From Pelagibacteraceae bacterium AG-430-P08 (GTDB lineage Bacteria; Pseudomonadota; Alphaproteobacteria; Pelagibacterales; Pelagibacteraceae), in contig QCOL01000002.1 of assembly GCA_003212925.1 (NCBI GenBank), positions 49,457 to 113,456 of the forward strand: DNA of 64,000 nucleotides, in the 5' to 3' direction. The notes under the pieces are model-generated. The model did not search any database. It was given only the letters and a program-made list of their open reading frames with translations, and had not been told where the DNA came from. The translations under genes and the position numbers were made by a program. This document shows positions 60,035 through 64,000 of this stretch, piece by piece (positions within the stretch are counted from its first letter, which is position 1; each line of letters starts with the position of its first letter).

Positions 60035-60073
60035 GGCGTTTTCTTAGAAATAAGAAAACGTCTTTTTCTTTTT
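60035..60073 (+). terminator. Rho-independent terminator after the cold-shock gene
   Basis: A 12-bp stem (GGCGTTTTCTTA against TAAGAAAACGTC, one G-T pair) with a GAAA loop is followed by a T-rich tract at 60063-60073. It lies 17 nt after the cold-shock stop. It is the only convincing terminator I found in the window. Confidence 0.9.
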
Positions 60074-60112
60074 AGGGTTGAATAATTTTAATTTTTGTCT
60101 AAAACGCTGCTC

Positions 60113-60214
60113 ATGAATAAAAATGAGACTAATTACAAATTAAACTCAGGTACTCTTAGAATTGCTCTCAGAGGAACTAATAGAGGTGTGCACGCTCATT
60201 TCCACGCTGGCTAA
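60113..60214 (+). CDS. Possible 33-aa peptide ending in a His-rich tail
   Basis: A 33-codon ORF from the ATG at 60113 to TAA at 60212. It ends with His at positions 27, 29 and 31 within GVHAHFHAG. Codon choice is like that of neighbouring genes and local GC is near 48 percent, well above the background, but no ribosome site is evident and the length is short. Its stop codon lies in the loop of the hairpin at 60205-60222. It stands upstream of tRNA-His-hisS-hisZ-hisG, so a histidine leader peptide is possible but not shown. Confidence 0.35.
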   Translation: MNKNETNYKLNSGTLRIALRGTNRGVHAHFHAG

Positions 60215-60222
60215 AGCTAGCG
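60205..60222 (+). promoter_or_regulatory. Stable hairpin overlapping the end of the His-rich ORF
   Basis: CGCTGGC pairs with GCTAGCG (one G-T pair) across a TAAA loop; the TAA in the loop is the stop of the small ORF. There is no T tract after it, so it is not a standard terminator. A TATAAT at 60238-60243, about 40 bp before tRNA-His, could be a separate promoter. Regulatory role is inference. Confidence 0.4.
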
Positions 60223-60283
60223 AATAATCATTTATATTATAATTTTAAATAACAAGAAAATAAGATAAAACAAAAAAGGATAT

Positions 60284-60357
60284 GCCTTGATGGTGAAATA
60301 GTATCACGTCGGTTTGTGGATCCGAAGTCGTAGGAGCGTAACCTACTCAAGGTACCA
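60284..60357 (+). tRNA. tRNA-His (anticodon GTG), A73, no encoded G-1
   Basis: A 74-nt cloverleaf: acceptor GCCTTGA/TCAAGGT, D stem GTGA/TCAC, anticodon stem TCGGT/TCCGA with loop TTGTGGA (anticodon GTG), T stem GTAGG/CCTAC, and CCA encoded. The base before G1 is T, so no G-1 is present, and the discriminator is A73, whereas most bacteria have G-1:C73. The T-loop is AGCGTAA and the D-loop AATAGTA lacks the GG pair. The hisS start is 4 nt downstream of CCA. Confidence 0.9.
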
Positions 60358-60361
60358 AAAA

Positions 60362-61759
60362 ATGAATAAAGAAAATAAATTAATTCCTGGATTACCCTCA
60401 GGTTTTGAAGATAGATGGAATAAAAAATTACTTCTCAAAAAAAGACTATTAAAGGTTATTGAGAAAAATTTTATAAAATATGGATTTGATCCATTAGAAA
60501 CACCATCATTTGAAATTAGTGAAAATATAGGCTCCTTTCTTGCGGAGGACGAAGATAATCCTATGTCTGATGTGTTTACATTCGATGATGGTGAAAAGAA
60601 TATTACTTTAAGATATGACTTATCAAGTCCACTTGCTAGATTTGTTGCACAAAATAATCAAGAGCTTCCTTCAATATATAAAAGATATGCAATTCAAAAT
60701 GTATTTAGAAATGAAAAATCTGGAAATGCTAGGTATAGGGAATTTACCCAAGCAGATTGTGATATAGTTGGAAACGTTAATCCAGCCCAAGCCAATGCTG
60801 AACTGTGTAATTTGATCTCAAATACTTTAGTAGATTGTGGTTTAAAAAAAGATCAGTTTACTATTAATGTCAGTAACAGAAAAATCGTTCAAGGTCTGAT
60901 TGAGGATTTGAAAATTGAAAAAGATAAACAAATCAAAGTAATGAGAGCTATAGATAAACTTGATAAACCAGGTTTTGGTTTAAAGGGTGTTGAAGAATTA
61001 TTAAAAAAGGAAAGAAAAGATAAAAGTGGAGCTATAACAAAAGGAGCAAACCTAAGTGATGTGCAAGCTTCAAAAATCTTAAATTTTTTAAGGATTAAAG
61101 ATTTAAAGGAACTTAAAGAAAGTTTTAAAAATCCTGTTACCCAAGAGGGCATTAAAGAATTAGAAGAATTATTTGAAGTTTTAAACTTTGGAAATTATTC
61201 TGATCAAGTAAAAACTAATTTTACCATAGTTAGAGGTCTAGATTATTATGATGGGTTTTGTGTTGAAACAAATCTAAATTTTAAAGCAAAAAATATTAAG
61301 GGTAAGCAAGTTGATATTGGAAGTATTTGTTCAGGCGGACAGTATAATAAATTAATTTCAAGATTTAAGGGTGTAGATATTCCAGGGACAGGTGTGAGTA
61401 TTGGTGTTGATAGATTGCTATTTGCAATGATACAATTAAATCAAATAGAAGTTGATACACAAAATCCAGTTATTGTTTGTGTAATGGATGAAGAATATTT
61501 AAAAAATTATTATGAAATTTTAGATAATTTAAGAAAAAATAATATCAATTCTGAAATATTTTTGGATAGTAAAAAAAATCTAGGTAAGCAACTTACTTAT
61601 GCTAACAAAAGAGAATGTACAGTTGCAGTTATCTGCGGTGAAAATGAATTTAAAAATAATAAAATAACATTAAAAAATCTACTTGGGGCTAAAGGGGAGA
61701 ATAACCAAATTACATTTCCAAAAGAAAATTTAATAAATGAAATCAAAAAATTTTTCTAA
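60362..61759 (+). CDS. hisS: Histidyl-tRNA synthetase
   Basis: A 465-residue class II synthetase. Motif 2 is YAIQNVFRNEKSGNARYREF, the His-A type motif appears as VRGLDYYDGFCVE, and motif 3 is GTGVSIGVDRLLFAM; a C-terminal anticodon-binding domain follows. The frame is open upstream into tRNA-His, but MNKENK at 60362 fits the family. It follows tRNA-His by 4 nt, so the tRNA and mRNA probably share a transcript separated by RNase processing. It overlaps hisZ by 23 nt. It is longer than the 424-residue E. coli enzyme. Confidence 0.95.
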   Translation: MNKENKLIPGLPSGFEDRWNKKLLLKKRLLKVIEKNFIKYGFDPLETPSFEISENIGSFLAEDEDNPMSDVFTFDDGEKNITLRYDLSSPLARFVAQNNQELPSIYKRYAIQNVFRNEKSGNARYREFTQADCDIVGNVNPAQANAELCNLISNTLVDCGLKKDQFTINVSNRKIVQGLIEDLKIEKDKQIKVMRAIDKLDKPGFGLKGVEELLKKERKDKSGAITKGANLSDVQASKILNFLRIKDLKELKESFKNPVTQEGIKELEELFEVLNFGNYSDQVKTNFTIVRGLDYYDGFCVETNLNFKAKNIKGKQVDIGSICSGGQYNKLISRFKGVDIPGTGVSIGVDRLLFAMIQLNQIEVDTQNPVIVCVMDEEYLKNYYEILDNLRKNNINSEIFLDSKKNLGKQLTYANKRECTVAVICGENEFKNNKITLKNLLGAKGENNQITFPKENLINEIKKFF

Positions 61760-62795
61760 CAAAATCCTTAGATCAGTTCAGTCTAAAGGATTTAAATATA
61801 TTGAATTACCATCAGTTATTGAGACTAATCATATAGTTCAAAGATCTGGTGAAAGTTTTAGAAAATTTATTTTTTCATTTACAGATCAGACAGGTAATGA
61901 ATTATGTTTAAGACCCGACCTTACCATTGCTTCTTGTCTTAGATATTTAGAAAACAATTTAAAGGGCAAAGAAAAAATATTTTATAGCGGACAGGCCTAT
62001 AGAAAATCTCAAAATAAAAAGGACTCTATAATCCGAAATCAAGTTGGTTTTGAGATTATAGGATCAAAAGATGAAAAAAATGATGACAAAGAAATAATAA
62101 ATACATCACTTAAATCACTAAAAAATTTGAAATACTCAACTGGCACACTCACAATTGGCAATGTAGAAATTTTTAATCTTCTAGTATCTAAATTAGATAT
62201 ACCGAAAAGATGGAAATTAAGACTTACAAGACATTTTTGGCGAGAAGATTATTTCAGTGATTTGCTAAAAAGATTAGAGACAAATTCTGATGTAGATCCA
62301 ACTATTGTTGAAGTTGATAAAAGACGATATTTAAAAATGTTAAAGGATAATCAATCATCAATTGTTGCAGGTAGAACATTAAAAGAAATTTTAGAAAGGT
62401 TTGATAAAAAGATTAAGGATCCAAGAAGAACAAGTAAAGGAAGTAATACATCAAAAATCATTAAAGAGTTTCTAAAAATTAAATGTCCAATAAATAAAGC
62501 TGCAAAGGAATTAAATAAATTCTTTAAAAAACATAAAATAAACCTTATTGTTGATCAGAAATATTTTCCTGTCTCAAAAAATAAAATATCTAAATTAAGT
62601 GTGGTTTTCTCATCAGCCTTTGGTAGACAATTGGAGTATTACACTGGCATAGTTTTTAAAATAGACATCAAATTAAAGTCGAAAATTATTAATTGTTGTA
62701 ATGGTGGTCGTTATGACAAATTAATTTCTGATCTTGGTTCAACAAAACAAATACCAGCCGTTGGAGCGGCTTTTAATTTAAATTACCAATCATGA
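61737..62795 (+). CDS. hisZ: ATP phosphoribosyltransferase regulatory subunit HisZ
   Basis: A 352-residue catalytically inactive paralogue of histidyl-tRNA synthetase that pairs with the short HisG. The class II fold is recognisable in CLRPDLTIASCLRYL and in FYSGQAYRKSQNKKDS, but the tRNA-binding domain is absent. It overlaps hisS by 23 nt and hisG by 4 nt, so hisS, its paralogue and hisG form one coupled unit. Confidence 0.9.
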   Translation: MKSKNFSNKILRSVQSKGFKYIELPSVIETNHIVQRSGESFRKFIFSFTDQTGNELCLRPDLTIASCLRYLENNLKGKEKIFYSGQAYRKSQNKKDSIIRNQVGFEIIGSKDEKNDDKEIINTSLKSLKNLKYSTGTLTIGNVEIFNLLVSKLDIPKRWKLRLTRHFWREDYFSDLLKRLETNSDVDPTIVEVDKRRYLKMLKDNQSSIVAGRTLKEILERFDKKIKDPRRTSKGSNTSKIIKEFLKIKCPINKAAKELNKFFKKHKINLIVDQKYFPVSKNKISKLSVVFSSAFGRQLEYYTGIVFKIDIKLKSKIINCCNGGRYDKLISDLGSTKQIPAVGAAFNLNYQS

Positions 62796-63478
62796 AAAAT
62801 TTAATAAATATAGGAATACCAAGTAAGGGACGGTTAAGAAAAGATGTTTTAAAAATTTTTACTAAAAAAAGATTAAAGCTTATTTCTGAGCGAGGAGAAA
62901 GAGATTTGATAGGTTCAATAAAAAATAAATTAAACATAAAAATTTTATATTTGCACGCTAGAGAAATTATTGAAAGATTAGGAGATGGCTCTTTAGATAT
63001 TGGCTTTTCGGGTTTTGATTTATTAAAAGAAAGTAAGATAAATACCCAAAACAAAATAAATGTTATTAAAAAACTTGATTTTGGAAATGCTAATCTAGTT
63101 GTAGCTATACCTGATCCTTGGATCGATGTTCAAACAATAGCTGACCTTGAAGAAATTGCATTTGAATTTAAAGATAAAAAGAAAAAAAGATTAAGAGTTG
63201 CAACTAAGTATCCAAATTTAACTAGGGATTTTTTATTTTCTAAAGGTGTTACTCAATTTAAATTGGTTGATAGTTTAGGAGCAACTGAGGCGTACCCTTT
63301 TACTGGTTCAGCCGAATTAATTACAGACATAACATCTACAGGTGAGACCCTTAGAGCGAATAACCTACGTATATTGAAAGATGGAGAAATCTTAAAATCT
63401 CAAGCTTGTATTTTTACTTCAAAAAAAAATAGTAAAAAAGAAGGTTTAAAAAACTTTGTTGAATTACTTTCTAAGTAA
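62792..63478 (+). CDS. hisG: ATP phosphoribosyltransferase, short form
   Basis: A 228-residue short-form HisG, first enzyme of histidine synthesis, which needs HisZ for activity. Motifs are IGIPSKGRL at the start, DIGFSGFDLL, and the PRPP-site stretch FTGSAELITDITSTGETLRANNL with the conserved DITSTGETL. The C-terminal ACT-like domain of long-form HisG is missing, as expected when HisZ is present. Confidence 0.96.
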   Translation: MKNLINIGIPSKGRLRKDVLKIFTKKRLKLISERGERDLIGSIKNKLNIKILYLHAREIIERLGDGSLDIGFSGFDLLKESKINTQNKINVIKKLDFGNANLVVAIPDPWIDVQTIADLEEIAFEFKDKKKKRLRVATKYPNLTRDFLFSKGVTQFKLVDSLGATEAYPFTGSAELITDITSTGETLRANNLRILKDGEILKSQACIFTSKKNSKKEGLKNFVELLSK

Positions 63479-63595
63479 TTTATCTTTAAAGTATATGAGA
63501 ATAATTTTGATGATATCTAAATTTCTTATTATTGCATAAGTAGCTATTAGAACCCCTATTCCAAAAATAATTTTCAAAATAAGATATAATTCCAT
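63464..63595 (-). CDS. Possible single-pass membrane peptide (43 aa)
   Basis: A 43-codon minus-strand ORF from the ATG at 63593-63595. It has a hydrophobic N-terminal segment (LYLILKIIFGIGVLIATYAI) and a basic tail (KDKLLRK). Its end overlaps the hisG stop by 15 nt tail to tail and it is divergent from the rmuC-like gene across 30 bp. It may be a real small membrane protein or an AT-rich accident. Confidence 0.35.
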   Translation of the reverse strand: MELYLILKIIFGIGVLIATYAIIRNLDIIKIILIYFKDKLLRK

Positions 63596-63625
63596 AAAAA
63601 TCCCTTATAATACAAGTTACGAATC

Positions 63626-64000
63626 ATGGACACAATTTTATTAATAATTTTGATTTTAATGTTTGGAGCAATCTTGGCTATTTTGTATTTAAATATTAAT
63701 TCCAAGAAAGAGAACAGAGCTGATGAGACTAATGAAATAGCAAATTTGAATGCAGAAATTATTAGATTAAAAGATAGCTTAAACTCTACAATCAATACAT
63801 CTCTAAGTTCGATGTCTACCTCATTTAACTCTTTATCAACTGGGGTTACAAAGGATATGACCGAGGCACTCACTAAAGTTGATGAGAAGGTTGGTAATTT
63901 CAATGAACAAGTAAAGCTCTTAAATCAAAGTCAAGAGGGGATTACTAAAATTTTAGCAGGGGTCAAAAAATATGGAACTCTAGCTGAGTATTCTTTGGAT
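63626..64000 (+). CDS. RmuC-like protein, start only (cut by window edge)
   Basis: The first 125 codons of a frame beginning at the ATG at 63626. It starts with one membrane anchor (residues 4-22, ILLIILILMFGAILAILYL), then an alpha-helical coiled-coil rich in Asn, Ser and Lys (NAEIIRLKDSLNS), ending in a KKYGTLAEYSLD stretch. This layout matches RmuC, a membrane-anchored coiled-coil nuclease-like protein linked to limiting DNA rearrangement. The catalytic part is beyond the window. Confidence 0.65.
   Translation, partial: MDTILLIILILMFGAILAILYLNINSKKENRADETNEIANLNAEIIRLKDSLNSTINTSLSSMSTSFNSLSTGVTKDMTEALTKVDEKVGNFNEQVKLLNQSQEGITKILAGVKKYGTLAEYSLD

Noticed and set aside
60314..60361. Extended N-terminus for hisS inside tRNA-His
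   Set aside because: A start inside a tRNA gene is implausible; MNKENK fits the family.

Overview
The window is AT-rich, tightly packed alphaproteobacterial DNA that looks like a SAR11 (Pelagibacterales) chromosome. Support for this comes from the strong A/T bias with long A and T runs, intergenic gaps of a few bases, many ATGA or TAATG start/stop overlaps, very few terminators, and several alphaproteobacterial gene neighbourhoods: murA-DUF2948-hisD-infA, rpmH-rnpA-yidD-yidC-argB, HAD hydrolase-dapD-dapE, and cobT-cobS-J domain-bolA. I saw no insertion sequence, prophage, rRNA operon or CRISPR array.

Layout. 1-5.7 kb (minus strand): a TerB-like fragment, a SUV3-like helicase, a hotdog thioesterase, a tiny membrane ORF, a Gfo/Idh-type oxidoreductase and a radical SAM enzyme. 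5.8-7.0 kb: a glycosyltransferase and tRNA-Arg. 7-13.7 kb: a thiolase, a homodimeric-type pyruvate dehydrogenase E1 carrying its own lipoyl domain, its E2 partner, and an EamA transporter. 13.6-14.4 kb: uppP. 14.6-20.6 kb: glutamate synthase gltD-gltB. 20.5-22.5 kb: a hydrolase and a glycosyltransferase. 22.5-30.9 kb: the translation operon thrS-infC-rpmI-rplT-pheS-pheT-lepA. 30.9-34.3 kb: a small surface-glycan island with two methyltransferases, a WecE-like aminotransferase and a GT17 glycosyltransferase. 34.3-37.9 kb: tRNA-Ser, gyrB and a RegB-type redox kinase. 37.9-41.5 kb: cobT-cobS-J domain protein with divergent bolA. 41.5-43.1 kb: aroB-aroK. 43.1-47.3 kb: a small membrane protein, a large secreted unknown, def, fmt and truA. 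47.2-54.6 kb (minus strand): a long run read as rpmH, rnpA, yidD, yidC, argB, HAD hydrolase, dapD, dapE, a histone-deacetylase-family enzyme and a SET-domain protein. 54.7-59.7 kb: a VTT membrane protein, tRNA-Thr, two small basic proteins, dcd, murA, DUF2948, hisD, infA and tRNA-Phe. 59.8-64 kb: a cold-shock gene with terminator, a GC-rich leader-like stretch, tRNA-His, hisS, hisZ, hisG, a tiny membrane ORF and the start of an rmuC-like gene.

Points for a second look. (1) Eight single-run homopolymer frameshifts fall in about 2.1 kb across dapE, dapD and the HAD gene while all flanking genes are intact; this looks like a local sequence-quality problem rather than true loss. (2) The histidine locus has a tRNA-His with A73 and no encoded G-1 ending 4 nt before hisS, and a 33-codon ORF ending in a His-rich tail plus hairpin lies upstream. 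(3) AceE carries an N-terminal lipoyl domain nearly matching that of the adjacent E2. (4) A SET methyltransferase sits beside a histone-deacetylase-family enzyme. (5) Three of the five tRNAs have non-canonical T-loops.
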